Shown here: positions 16,593-25,363 of the stretch, piece after piece | Numbering within the stretch: position 1 is the stretch's first letter | Layout of the letters: each line of letters begins with the position of its first letter | Source: an uncultured Gemmiger sp. | GTDB taxonomy: Bacteria > Bacillota > Clostridia > Oscillospirales > Ruminococcaceae | DNA: 37,070 nucleotides | Assembly: GCA_944382835.1 (NCBI GenBank) | Contig: CALWNP010000078.1 | Coordinates: 1 to 37,070, forward strand | Direction: 5' to 3' | Notes under the pieces: generated by a model | What the model was told of the DNA's origin: nothing | Seen by the model: the letters and a program-made list of their open reading frames with translations, nothing else | Database searches by the model: none | Position numbers and translations under genes: made by a program

Positions 16593-16668
16593 AATACGTC
16601 CTCCTGAACGGCTTATCCGATGCAGTGCAGCTCAAACAACGAAAAAGCCTGCCTTGGATCCGGCCAAA

Positions 16669-18975
16669 TTATTTGCTCTTTTTGGTGTGCATCTTTCTGC
16701 CGACCCAAAGCTGGGTGGCAATGCAGATGGTGCTATACACACCGCTGATCATACCAAACAGCAGCGGCAGAGCAAAGGTAAAGATGCTGTCCAGCTTGAA
16801 GATGGTTGCCACAACACAGACAACGGCCAGCGCCACACAGGTGGTGATGGACGTCATCAGAGAACGGGAGAAGCTCTGGTTGATGGACAGGTTCACCAGT
16901 TCGGGAAGCGCCATCTTTTTGCCGTACAGGGCAGTGTTTTCACGGATACGGTCGTAGATAACGACGGTATCGTTGATGGAATAGCCCAGAATGGTCAGCA
17001 TAGCCGCAATGAAGTTACCGTTCAGCGGAATGCGCAGCAGTGCAAAGACACCGAACACCACAAACATATCATGCAGCAGCGCCACGATTGCCATGGCACC
17101 GGCGGACCAGCCGCCGATGCGGCGGAACCGGATGGCGACATAAACCAGAATCAGCACACAGGCCGCCGCCACTGCGACAAGGCTCTTGAAGAGGAATTCC
17201 TTGCCGATGGTGGGGTTCACGTTGCTGACCTCGTTCTGCACAAAGGCATTGTCGGGGTACTGTTCGTTCAGAGTCTGGATCAGAGAATCCAGTTCCTCGG
17301 TGCTAATGGTCTCGCTGCCGGGCAACGTCACCGTCAGGGTCTGGCTTCCGGAAATATCGGTGCCGGTCTGCAGGGTCAGATTGCTCTGTCCCACACTGTC
17401 GGCAACAACTGTCTTCAAGCCGTTCAGATCAACTTCGCCTTCATAGCCCAGGGTGATCATGGCACCGCCCTTGAACTCCACGTCCATGGACACGCCAAAC
17501 ACGGCAGAGAACACCAGCACAATGGCAATCAGGGCACAGGAGAAAGTATAATATTTCTTCCGGTTGCCCACAAAGTTGATGTGCGGCAGCTTATAGGTGG
17601 TGGGTTTGCCCTTCCCTGCTCCGCCATACAGCCAGGTATTGCGAAGCGGTTTGATGCGGGAGGCGCCGCGAATCATCACACGGGTGGCCCAGACGCCAAA
17701 GACGAAGTTGAGCAGCACGCTGGTCAGCAAGGTAAAGCCGAAGGAATAGATGCTGCCTGCAGTGGAGGGGCCAAACATGAAGAAGATGGGATTGAAGACC
17801 TTGGCCCAGAAACCGTCCGTGGGACCAAAGGCGCCCATCAGGATAGCAGCCACGATGACGATGGTCACGTTGCCGTCAATGATGGGGGTCAGGCCCATGC
17901 GGAAGCCGCTGGAAATGGCACCATCCAATGTTTTGTTCTTGCTCAGCTCTTCGCGGATGCGCTCGGCGGTGATGACGTTGGCATCCACGCCCATACCGAT
18001 GCCCAGGATAATACCTGCGATACCGGGCAGGGTCAAAGTAGAACCCTGGAAAACGGTGAAGTAACCCGAGACCACCGCCAAGGTGGCAACAACCTGCCCC
18101 AGCAGCGAGAGGATTGCAATGGTGCCGGGCAGCCGGTAGCACAGAATCATGATACACGCCACGGCCAGGAAGGCAATAATTCCCGCCATCACCATGACTT
18201 CCAGGCTGCGTGCGCCAAGGGTCGGGCTGATGGTGGAGTAACTCTCCGCCGAAAGGGCGAAGGGCAGTGCACCGGAGTTGATCTGGTTGGCCAGAGTCGT
18301 AACTTCTTCCTGGGTGAAATTGCCCTCAATCACGGCGTTGCCGTCGGTGATGGCGGTCTGCACCGTGGCAGTGCTGATGTTCTTATCATCCAGCCAAATG
18401 CTGATCACACCGGATTCGGGGGCGAGTTCGGTGGTGGCATCTGCAAAAAGGGTACGGCCTTCGTCGGTGAATTTGAGCTGAACCACATATCCCTGCTCGG
18501 AATCATAACCCGGCGTGGCACTTTGCACCTCGTTGCCGGTCAGGATCTGCTCACCGTCTGCGGTGCTGCCTTTGCGGAACACCATCTCTGCTGTGGTACC
18601 GATCTCGTCGATGGCCGTCTGGGGATTGAAGTCGGTTTCATCGCTCTTCCAAGGGAACCGAACAATGATCCGGTCCTTGTTATAATCCACATAGTCCTCG
18701 TAATCGGTGATGCCAAGCCCCACCAGACGGTCTTCGATAACCGTCTTGGCGGCATTCATCTGGTCATCCGTGGCATCCTGTCCATCCGCCGGCATAAAGG
18801 TTACGTCAACGCCGCCGCGAATGTCAATGCCAAAACGGATGTCGCTGACACCTTTGATGTAGGTGGTTTTGACGTCGCCATAGGTATAGCTGACGCCGAA
18901 GACAGCAGACAAGGCGAAAAGGACAATCAGCACTGCCACGACGACAAAATGCCAGGCCTTCCCTCTTTTATTCAT
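16669..18975 (-). CDS. secDF: Fused protein-export membrane protein SecDF
   Basis: 768 residues. SecD and SecF are joined in one chain with two sets of six membrane helices. SecDF uses the proton motive force to pull secreted proteins out of the SecYEG channel. SecD signatures are GIDIRGGVDVTF near the N-terminus and GIGMGVDANVI in the first membrane bundle. The SecF half begins around residue 460, with FKGGAMITLGY as its periplasmic start. ATG 18975 is chosen because GGAGG lies 5 bases upstream; an in-frame GTG at 18999 has no ribosome site. A 50-base gap with a small hairpin separates it from the aminotransferase gene upstream. Confidence 0.95.
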   Translation of the reverse strand: MNKRGKAWHFVVVAVLIVLFALSAVFGVSYTYGDVKTTYIKGVSDIRFGIDIRGGVDVTFMPADGQDATDDQMNAAKTVIEDRLVGLGITDYEDYVDYNKDRIIVRFPWKSDETDFNPQTAIDEIGTTAEMVFRKGSTADGEQILTGNEVQSATPGYDSEQGYVVQLKFTDEGRTLFADATTELAPESGVISIWLDDKNISTATVQTAITDGNAVIEGNFTQEEVTTLANQINSGALPFALSAESYSTISPTLGARSLEVMVMAGIIAFLAVACIMILCYRLPGTIAILSLLGQVVATLAVVSGYFTVFQGSTLTLPGIAGIILGIGMGVDANVITAERIREELSKNKTLDGAISSGFRMGLTPIIDGNVTIVIVAAILMGAFGPTDGFWAKVFNPIFFMFGPSTAGSIYSFGFTLLTSVLLNFVFGVWATRVMIRGASRIKPLRNTWLYGGAGKGKPTTYKLPHINFVGNRKKYYTFSCALIAIVLVFSAVFGVSMDVEFKGGAMITLGYEGEVDLNGLKTVVADSVGQSNLTLQTGTDISGSQTLTVTLPGSETISTEELDSLIQTLNEQYPDNAFVQNEVSNVNPTIGKEFLFKSLVAVAAACVLILVYVAIRFRRIGGWSAGAMAIVALLHDMFVVFGVFALLRIPLNGNFIAAMLTILGYSINDTVVIYDRIRENTALYGKKMALPELVNLSINQSFSRSLMTSITTCVALAVVCVVATIFKLDSIFTFALPLLFGMISGVYSTICIATQLWVGRKMHTKKSK

Positions 18976-18985
18976 AGAAACCTCC

Positions 18986-19006
18986 AAAAATTCGCCCACT
19001 GGGGCG
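18986..19006 (-). terminator. Small hairpin between aminotransferase gene and secDF
   Basis: A five-bp GC stem (18993-18997 with 19002-19006) has a CAGT loop on the minus strand. AATTTTT follows and then immediately the secDF ribosome site. It is short for a terminator; it could partly stop aminotransferase transcripts or attenuate secDF. Confidence 0.35.
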
Positions 19007-19025
19007 GGACTTCTCTATACCAAGC

Positions 19026-20300
19026 TCACTGAGCCAGCAGCTTTTCCACAACTGCCAGGCGCACGCAAACAGTGAGCAGCTGAGACGCAGTTTCGACCTC
19101 ATCCAGGCTGGGATAAGTCGGAGCAATACGCAGGTGAGAATCATCGGGATCCTTGCCGTAGGGATAGGCAGAACCAGCACCGGTCAGGATCAGCCCGCAG
19201 TCCTTGCACAGCTGGGCAACCCGCTTGGCGCAGCCCGGCATCACATACAGGCTGATGAAATAGCCGCCCTTGGGGTTGGTCCAATGAGCAATGTTGCCGC
19301 AGGGGGTCAGCTCGGCTGCAAAGGTGTCCTTTACCGCATCGAAGCAGGGAACCAGACGGCGGCGATGCTTCTGCATATGGGCCAGAACGCCGGCCTTGTT
19401 CTTCAGGAACCGAACATGGCGCAGCTGGTTCATCTTGTCGTAGCTGATGATCATGATGGCGAACCGCTTGCAGATCTCCTTCATGGAATTTTCGCTGCAG
19501 GCAAGCGCCGAAACGCCCGCGCCCGGGAAGGTAATCTTGCTGGTGGAGGTGAACATGAACACTCGGTCCTCGTTGCCATACTTGCGGCTTTCTTCCAGCA
19601 GAACCGGCGTCTCGATGATTTCATCGGTCAGATGGTGGACGATGTAAGCCTCATCCCAGAAAATCTTGAAATCCGGGGCAGCGGTCTTCATCGAGGCGAA
19701 ACGGCGGACCGTCTCGTCGCTGTAAACATAACCGTCCGGGTTGGAGTACTGAGGCACACACCAGATTCCCTTGATGGTGTCATCCTCGGCCACCAGCTTT
19801 TCCACCATATCCATGTCGGGGCCTTCCGGGGTCATCGGGACGTTGATCATCTCAAATCCCAGTTCCTCGGTGATGGCAAAATGACGGTCATAGCCGGGCA
19901 CGGGGCAGAGAAACTTGCGCTTTTCCACCTTGGACCATGGGCAGGGAGAATCCTGGAACCCGAAGGCGTACCCGATCATCATAACGTTGTACATCAGCTG
20001 CAGGCTGGAGTTGCCGCCCACAAAAACGTTCTCCGGCTTGACACCCATCACATCGCCGAACAGCGCCCGGGCCTCGTACAGACCCTCCAGGTTGCCATAA
20101 TTGCGGGCATCGGTGCCATCGGCAGCGGTGTAATCTTCCATCTTCAGAAGATCCATGGCCAGGTCCATCTGGTGAGGGCCGGGTTTGCCGCGGGCCATAT
20201 TGAGTTTCAGGCCCATAGCCTTGTAATCGGCGTACTGTTTCTCCAGAGCGGCCTTTTCTGCGTTCAGCTGTTCTTTGGTGAGCGTAAAGTAATCTGCCAT
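19026..20300 (-). CDS. Class I/II aminotransferase, AspT type (probable aspartate aminotransferase)
   Basis: 424-residue PLP enzyme of the Aminotran_MocR/AspT family (PF12897), which in actinobacteria and Firmicutes transfers the amino group of aspartate to 2-oxoglutarate. The PLP lysine is K255 in STSKITFPGAG. DEAYIVHH holds the PLP-ring aspartate and tyrosine (about 216-223), and YSNPDG (185-190) is the substrate-side NPDG motif. The C-terminal segment HLRIAPTYPS provides the arginine that binds the substrate carboxylate. It has its own upstream promoter and is followed by secDF. The donor could be another amino acid, since the family is mainly known from a few characterised members. Confidence 0.9.
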   Translation of the reverse strand: MADYFTLTKEQLNAEKAALEKQYADYKAMGLKLNMARGKPGPHQMDLAMDLLKMEDYTAADGTDARNYGNLEGLYEARALFGDVMGVKPENVFVGGNSSLQLMYNVMMIGYAFGFQDSPCPWSKVEKRKFLCPVPGYDRHFAITEELGFEMINVPMTPEGPDMDMVEKLVAEDDTIKGIWCVPQYSNPDGYVYSDETVRRFASMKTAAPDFKIFWDEAYIVHHLTDEIIETPVLLEESRKYGNEDRVFMFTSTSKITFPGAGVSALACSENSMKEICKRFAIMIISYDKMNQLRHVRFLKNKAGVLAHMQKHRRRLVPCFDAVKDTFAAELTPCGNIAHWTNPKGGYFISLYVMPGCAKRVAQLCKDCGLILTGAGSAYPYGKDPDDSHLRIAPTYPSLDEVETASQLLTVCVRLAVVEKLLAQ

Positions 20301-20388
20301 ACTGCTTTCCCCCTGTTTGTCTTAAATCATACCAGAATGCCCCTGCAGCATGCCTCTATTCATGCACACAGTTTCAGACATACACTAA

Positions 20389-20417
20389 ATTATAATCGAA
20401 ATCACGGCAAGATACAA
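20389..20417 (-). promoter_or_regulatory. Probable promoter of the aminotransferase gene
   Basis: Minus strand: TATAAT (20389-20394) with the weak -35 TTGTAT (20412-20417) 17 bases upstream. It implies a leader of about 80 bases before the ATG at 20300. No riboswitch-like structure was recognised in that leader. Confidence 0.55.
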
Positions 20418-20452
20418 GCATTTTTGTTATTTTTTCGCCCAAATGACCAAAT

Positions 20453-20489
20453 AAAACAAAAAAGCAACCCGGAACAGGCCCGGATTGCT
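20453..20489 (-). terminator. Terminator of tRNA-Leu
   Basis: A 10-bp stem with one G-T pair (20463-20472 with 20480-20489) is followed on the minus strand by TTTTTTG and further T-rich sequence. It lies about 10 bases after the tRNA 3' end. Confidence 0.9.
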
Positions 20490-20499
20490 CTGATTGCAG

Positions 20500-20583
20500 T
20501 GCCGCCGACCGGGATCGAACCGGTACGCTGTCACCAGCGAGGGATTTTAAGTCCCTTGCGTCTGCCAGTTCCGCCACGGCGGC
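20500..20583 (-). tRNA. tRNA-Leu (UAA)
   Basis: The minus-strand 84-base gene has a GCCGCCG/CGGCGGC acceptor stem, discriminator A at 20500, and a long class II variable arm (CGCTGGTGACAGCG). The anticodon loop CTTAAAA gives anticodon TAA at 20547-20549. The T-arm GGTTCGATCCC is intact. CCA is not encoded. It is a single-gene unit with its own consensus promoter and terminator. Confidence 0.97.
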
Positions 20584-20595
20584 TTGGTAAAAATA

Positions 20596-20624
20596 ATTGT
20601 ATCGCATGCCAGGCCAAATGTCAA
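20596..20624 (-). promoter_or_regulatory. Promoter of tRNA-Leu
   Basis: Minus strand TTGACA (20619-20624), 17-base spacer, TACAAT (20596-20601). Transcription would begin a few bases before the tRNA 5' end at 20583. On the opposite strand, an extended -10 TGTTAAAAT (20656-20664) may serve the divergent DUF6311 gene. Confidence 0.85.
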
Positions 20625-20697
20625 TCAACGGCTCCTATGCAAGAGCTCCGAATTATGTTAAAATATCCAAAAGATTCTATTGTGAGGAGGGATTCCC

Positions 20698-22674
20698 GTG
20701 CCGGACCGCAAAACCATTCCTGTTCCCCGCTGGCAGCTTTTCCTGGCGGGGGGGCTTTTGGGCGCCATCGCGTTTCTGATTATTCTGGGGATTTCTCCGC
20801 TGGACGTGACCAATGACGCATTCTGCCGTGGTGGGTATCTGGAAAAAGATATCCAACAGCACTATGCCGGTTGGTTGTTTTACCGTCAAAGCCCGTTGGG
20901 ATTTCCCCTGTGTATTGCCCAAGGGATCAACGCCCCCAACGGATTGAGCATTGCCTACACCGATTCCATCCCGCTGTTCGCCGCTTTCTTTCGGATGCTG
21001 GAACCGCTGCTCCCCCAGACCTTTCAATATTTCGGGTGGTTCAGTTTCCTGTGCTGCATCCTGCAGGGGGGCGTCGGTGCCTTATTGCTGAGTCTATGGC
21101 TGCCAGGGCGGCTGAAACCGCTGACAGCAGATCTGCTGTTTGTATTCAGTCCGATTTTATGGGAACGGGTGTTGCGGCATACCTCCCTGAGTGCCCAGTT
21201 TTTGATTCTGGCCGCGCTGTACTGTTACTTTAAGGATACATGCACCCACAGGTTCCGGGATCCTGTACTATTTCTGATCAATCTGCTGGCCATCACCATC
21301 CATCCCTATTTTTTACCGATGACCTACGCCATTACCCTGGCAATGCTGCTGCACTACGCCGTCTCCCAAAAGCATTTGCTGGGGCCGGCGCTCTACCTGG
21401 GAGCGGATCTGTTGCTGACGGTGGCTGTCGGATGGTGCTTTGGGCTGTTTTATGGGTCTGCTTCGGGCGGAAGCGATGCCCTATATGGATATTTCGGAAT
21501 GAATCTGAATGCCTTGTGGAACCCTGTGGGGGTCGACGGCGTGCTCTGGAGTCGGTTTCTCCCCGCACAAAACCAGGTGGGCGGCAACTATGACGCCTTT
21601 GCCTATCTGGGATTGGGAGTGCTCGCTGGCCTGATCCTGGGCGCTGTGGGGCTGCTGATCGGTCGGCGGCTTTCCCCCCTGAAGCTGCTGCGGCGGCACT
21701 GGTCGTTGGCCCTGGTTTGTGTTTTGCTGACGGTGTTTGCCATCAGCAATGTGATCACTGCCAACGGGGCCACTTTGGCGGTGCTGCCGCTCCCCAATGC
21801 AATTTTGCAGCTCTGTTCGGTGTTCCGTTCCGGGGGCCGGATGTTCTGGCCGGTGTATGATTTGTTGATGCTGGCATCCTGCATCTGGGTGAGCAGTCTG
21901 TTTCGCCGCCAATGGCTTTCTTGGGCAGCCGTTGTCGGGATGGCAGTGCTCCAACTGGTGGATCTCTCCCCCGGCTTGCTGCAGCGGAGCCAGGCCCTGG
22001 ACGCCGCACAGCAAGCCGAAGCTTTTCCCACCCAGATGACCAGTAGCTTTTGGGAGCAGGCAAAGGGGCGTTATACCAGGATCGCTTCGATGGATGGCAT
22101 CCAGAATGACGCCCTGCACCTTGCCCTCTATGCGGCCGATGCCGGCATGTCCACCAACGATCCTTTTGCCGCCCGCTATGATGCAAAAGCTCTGGAACAA
22201 GAGCGCAGCGAACTGCTGGCAGAACTCTCTGAGGGGATCATCCAGCCAGATACCTTATATCTTTTTTCCGAAGAAGGACTGTTTCTTCAGACGGTGGAGG
22301 AAGTATCGGAGACCCAGGCCTGGTGCGGCCGGGTGGACGGTACACAGGGAAGCTGGTATGTAATCGCACCAGGAATGCAGGATGCCCAACTGGATGATGG
22401 CTGCATCCGGTATGATATGAATTATCCGCTGCGGATTGCGGATTACACCGATAGCCTGTGGAACCGCGGGGTGTTGGACCAGGATCGCCAGGTTGTCTGC
22501 TTTGTGGATGCCCCCTTCACCCGCCACAAGCTGGAAAATGCCTCTTTCCTCTGTGCCGGGCAATCTGAGTACCCCATCCTCAAGGTGGACGACAGCGACC
22601 CGGGATGGCTGATGGTGACACTGGACATTGAGGACGCAACTGTTTTATGGGATCAAGAATTGGAGACTAAATAA
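20698..22674 (+). CDS. DUF6311-type polytopic membrane protein (GT-C glycosyltransferase-like)
   Basis: 658 residues with roughly ten membrane helices in the first 430 residues, then a soluble C-terminal domain of about 220 residues outside the membrane. The layout and the early luminal acidic segment (VTNDAFCRGGYLEKDIQQHY) resemble GT-C glycosyltransferases and match DUF6311 proteins. These are thought to act on lipid-linked sugars, but I know of no proven reaction. The GTG start at 20698 is supported by GGAGG 7 bases upstream. It directly precedes the pseudouridine synthase gene (1 base between stop and start), so the two are probably co-transcribed although functionally unrelated. Confidence 0.78.
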   Translation: MPDRKTIPVPRWQLFLAGGLLGAIAFLIILGISPLDVTNDAFCRGGYLEKDIQQHYAGWLFYRQSPLGFPLCIAQGINAPNGLSIAYTDSIPLFAAFFRMLEPLLPQTFQYFGWFSFLCCILQGGVGALLLSLWLPGRLKPLTADLLFVFSPILWERVLRHTSLSAQFLILAALYCYFKDTCTHRFRDPVLFLINLLAITIHPYFLPMTYAITLAMLLHYAVSQKHLLGPALYLGADLLLTVAVGWCFGLFYGSASGGSDALYGYFGMNLNALWNPVGVDGVLWSRFLPAQNQVGGNYDAFAYLGLGVLAGLILGAVGLLIGRRLSPLKLLRRHWSLALVCVLLTVFAISNVITANGATLAVLPLPNAILQLCSVFRSGGRMFWPVYDLLMLASCIWVSSLFRRQWLSWAAVVGMAVLQLVDLSPGLLQRSQALDAAQQAEAFPTQMTSSFWEQAKGRYTRIASMDGIQNDALHLALYAADAGMSTNDPFAARYDAKALEQERSELLAELSEGIIQPDTLYLFSEEGLFLQTVEEVSETQAWCGRVDGTQGSWYVIAPGMQDAQLDDGCIRYDMNYPLRIADYTDSLWNRGVLDQDRQVVCFVDAPFTRHKLENASFLCAGQSEYPILKVDDSDPGWLMVTLDIEDATVLWDQELETK

Positions 22675-22675
22675 G

Positions 22676-23620
22676 ATGCAAGAATTACATGTGAAAAGCC
22701 TTCTGCCCGTTCGATTGGACAAATATCTGATGCAGCAGTACCCAGCCCTGGGACTGGGACGATTGAACAAGGCACTGCGGGAAAACAAAATCAAGCTAAA
22801 CGGCAAAAAAGTTCCGCTGTCCACCCGGGTACAGAACGGAGACCTGATCCGGATTTACCTGCTGGACGATCAGCTTGGCTTGGCCCCTGCCCAAGGACCT
22901 GCCTTCTTGCAGGCACGCGCACCGGCTGAAATTCTGTACGAAAATCCCGAGCTGCTGCTGGTCAACAAACCGGCCGGCGTCGCCGTGGACGGTGAGGAAA
23001 CCGATACCCTGCTCAACCGGGTGTTGCGGCGGCTTTACGAGGAGCAGCGCTATGACCCCGACAACCTGCCCCGGCTTTGCCATCGGCTGGATACTGGCAC
23101 CAGCGGGTTGGTTCTGCTGGCCAAAAATGCGGCGGCGGAACAGTTTTTGACCGGCCTGATTAAGGAACACCAGCTGCGCAAAACCTATCTCTGTGTGACC
23201 TTCGGCCGCCCCAATCCGCCTGCCGCCACTTTGCACAGCTTTTTGACCAAGGATTCCTACCACGGGATTGTGCGGGTGTTGCAGGAACCCAAATCCGGCG
23301 CCAAAGAGATCATCACTGCCTACGACACGGTGGCGGTCAGCGGGCGCCTTGCTCTGCTGAAAGTGGATCTGATCACCGGCCGTACCCACCAGATCCGCGC
23401 CCACCTGGCCAGCATCGGATGCCCCATCCTGGGGGATTCCAAGTATGGCAACAACGCAGCCAACCGGGAGCTGAAACTCAAATACCAGGCGCTGTGTGCC
23501 TGGGAGCTGGCCTTTCCCAAACAGATCTCCGAACCCCGCTTTGCCAGCCTGGCCGGCAAGAAATTTTATTCCCCCAAGCCCTGGTACTACCAGCAGATTC
23601 TGGATGGGACTCTGCGGTGA
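22676..23620 (+). CDS. RluA family pseudouridine synthase (RluC/RluD type)
   Basis: 314 residues. An S4 RNA-binding domain (about 9-66) is followed by a pseudouridine synthase domain. The catalytic aspartate is D139 in HRLDTGTSGL, and the later motif ITGRTHQIRAHLASIG is typical of RluA-family enzymes. It isomerises specific uridines, most likely in 23S rRNA; which positions cannot be decided from sequence. ATG 22676 starts 1 base after the DUF6311 stop, with TTGGAGA about 10 bases upstream. The frame is open back to 22628, but that overlap is unlikely to be used. Confidence 0.93.
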   Translation: MQELHVKSLLPVRLDKYLMQQYPALGLGRLNKALRENKIKLNGKKVPLSTRVQNGDLIRIYLLDDQLGLAPAQGPAFLQARAPAEILYENPELLLVNKPAGVAVDGEETDTLLNRVLRRLYEEQRYDPDNLPRLCHRLDTGTSGLVLLAKNAAAEQFLTGLIKEHQLRKTYLCVTFGRPNPPAATLHSFLTKDSYHGIVRVLQEPKSGAKEIITAYDTVAVSGRLALLKVDLITGRTHQIRAHLASIGCPILGDSKYGNNAANRELKLKYQALCAWELAFPKQISEPRFASLAGKKFYSPKPWYYQQILDGTLR

Positions 23621-23677
23621 TCCATCCATTCTTCTCTGGCGTCTGTCACCAGTTGCCCACTTACCGGCCATAGATTT

Positions 23678-23720
23678 GCCCCCGGCTTTTGGCGCTTGTA
23701 CCAAAAGTCGGGGGCGTTTT
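23678..23720 (+). terminator. Terminator after the pseudouridine synthase gene
   Basis: A 15-bp GC-rich stem with one G-T pair (23678-23692 with 23701-23715) and an eight-base loop is followed by GTTTTC. It ends the plus-strand transcript about 60 bases after the stop. On the minus strand, where the alaS operon ends at 23730, the same hairpin has no T-run. Confidence 0.88.
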
Positions 23721-23729
23721 CTGTCTGTT

Positions 23730-24335
23730 TTACCTGCCGTCAAAATGGGACCAGAGATCCAAAAGCGTATCGTAGGAATACAGGGTATTGAGCACCTGCA
23801 GCAGTTCCTTTTTGCTCAGCCGAGGCGGCAATCCCAAAAATTGCAGAAAGGCCCGCCGGCGTTCCCCGCTGTTGGCTCCTCCGGTCAATCCCCAGTCATA
23901 CAGATCACTGTAACGGATGGAAGGAAGCGACTCCTTTTGCAAAGTCCCTCCGTCAGCATGGCCTCCCAGTGCTGTCTGTATGGCTTCGAGAATCACCGCG
24001 TCCGGCACCCCTTCCACCCCCAGCAGTCCCTCCTTGCCCGGGGCGGCCTTGCGTGGTTCCTTCCCGGCGATGGCAGGGACAAAGGCGTGAAGCACATGCT
24101 CCTGTCCCACCAAATCAGCCACAAAATGCCGGATCCGAAACCCCGCCGCGTCAGAATCGGTGAGGAGTATAAGCCCCTGGGCGCGGGCAATCCGTTTGAA
24201 AAGAGCCTGCATCTGACGATCCTTGAAAATGGCAAACCCATCGGTGGTCAGGATCGTTCCCTCCACCAGATTCGCCAACCGCGACGCATCATAGCGCCCT
24301 TCCACCACAAGTGCTTGGGTTAACGTCAGCTTCAT
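23730..24335 (-). CDS. Toprim/DUF4093 protein (RNase M5-like)
   Basis: 201 residues. An N-terminal Toprim domain has the catalytic-type glutamate E12 in VVEGRYD and the metal-binding D60-S-D62 in LLTDSDAAG. A C-terminal DUF4093 domain follows. This pairing is that of ribonuclease M5, which matures 5S rRNA. However, the usual neighbour ksgA is absent here and no 5S rRNA is nearby, so a distinct role of a paralogue is possible. The start overlaps the holA stop in an ATGA, so the two genes are translationally coupled. It is the last gene of the alaS operon. Confidence 0.82.
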   Translation of the reverse strand: MKLTLTQALVVEGRYDASRLANLVEGTILTTDGFAIFKDRQMQALFKRIARAQGLILLTDSDAAGFRIRHFVADLVGQEHVLHAFVPAIAGKEPRKAAPGKEGLLGVEGVPDAVILEAIQTALGGHADGGTLQKESLPSIRYSDLYDWGLTGGANSGERRRAFLQFLGLPPRLSKKELLQVLNTLYSYDTLLDLWSHFDGR

Positions 24336-25363
24336 TGCCCACGCCTCACAAGGGACAGCTCACACAGTGCTTTCTGCATCAAGAGGTCACTGTCCAGCTT
24401 GCTTCCCTTCAAATCCAGATCCAACTGCTGCAGGATCCGCAAACTTTTTTCCATCTGGCCGCGGTTGAATCGCGCCGCGGTCTGCTCGGCGTTGCCCAGC
24501 CGATAGTTCCATTTTCCGGTATAACCGAAATCCTTTGCCACATCCGCCATGGCGCGGTGACTTTTCCGTGCCAGAAAAGCCCGGTACAGGTCCAGGTAGT
24601 TGCCGATCAGCGCGCCGGTAATCATGATGGGATCGTTTTGCAGTTCCAGCAGGGTTTTGAGTTTTTTCAGTGCCTGATCGGTACGGCCCGAGGTCACCAG
24701 CTTGACCATGTCAAAGGTGTCGGCATCTAAGGTTACAGTGCCCAACCGGGAAACCCTCTCGGCTGTGATGGTCCCGTAATCTGCCAGAGCCGCCAGCTTT
24801 TCAATCTCATTGCGCAGCAAGAACTGGTCCTCGCCGCAACGGTCCAGCAGCTGGGCTTCCACGCCGGGGGCAAAGGATGCCCCGGTTTCCTTTGCCCACT
24901 GCCGTGCCATTTCCTGCAAAGCTGTGCGGGAGGGTTTGTTGATCTGCACACAGTACCCCAATTTTTCGCAGGCGGTGATCAGCTTTTGTTCCCTTTTGCC
25001 GGGCCTGAGCTTGCCATATTTTTCTTCCATCACACTGGTCATCACAAAGACAGCATTTTCGGTATCGGCCAGGGTATCGCACAGTTCCTGCAAGTCCTTG
25101 TCGGAGTACGCCGAGGGCTTGATCAGCGGCATCAGCACCAGCCGCTTTCCGCCAAAGAAAGAGATGGTCCCTGCTGCCAGTACGATCTCCTCCACACTGG
25201 GGGTCGGCCCATCCAGGGTGGTGGATTCGGGGTCCTCTTCGGATAGGACATGGATGGCTTTCTGGGCGGCACTGCGCACCAGCGCCTCGTCCGAAGCGTA
25301 AAAATAATAGAGCCCACAGCCGGCTTTCAGCCGCTTTTTCAGCTCATTTTCACTGTACAGCAA
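24332..25363 (-). CDS. holA: DNA polymerase III delta subunit
   Basis: 343-residue clamp-loader wrench subunit, which opens the sliding clamp for loading on DNA. N-terminal YYFYASDEALVRSAAQKAI matches the HolA start, TENAVFVMTSVMEEKYGKL the central AAA-like domain, and EQFLLRNEIEKLA-type residues (DQFLLRNEIEKLAALADYG) the third domain. No Walker A motif is present, as is normal for delta. It overlaps the comEC end by 14 bases and the Toprim gene start by 4 bases. comEC followed by holA is a common order in Firmicutes and supports both calls. Confidence 0.94.
   Translation of the reverse strand: MLYSENELKKRLKAGCGLYYFYASDEALVRSAAQKAIHVLSEEDPESTTLDGPTPSVEEIVLAAGTISFFGGKRLVLMPLIKPSAYSDKDLQELCDTLADTENAVFVMTSVMEEKYGKLRPGKREQKLITACEKLGYCVQINKPSRTALQEMARQWAKETGASFAPGVEAQLLDRCGEDQFLLRNEIEKLAALADYGTITAERVSRLGTVTLDADTFDMVKLVTSGRTDQALKKLKTLLELQNDPIMITGALIGNYLDLYRAFLARKSHRAMADVAKDFGYTGKWNYRLGNAEQTAARFNRGQMEKSLRILQQLDLDLKGSKLDSDLLMQKALCELSLVRRGQ

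Noticed and set aside
16600-16668. Terminator after secDF
   Set aside because: A T5 run is present on the minus strand, but only a three-base-pair GCC/GGC stem could be drawn before it.
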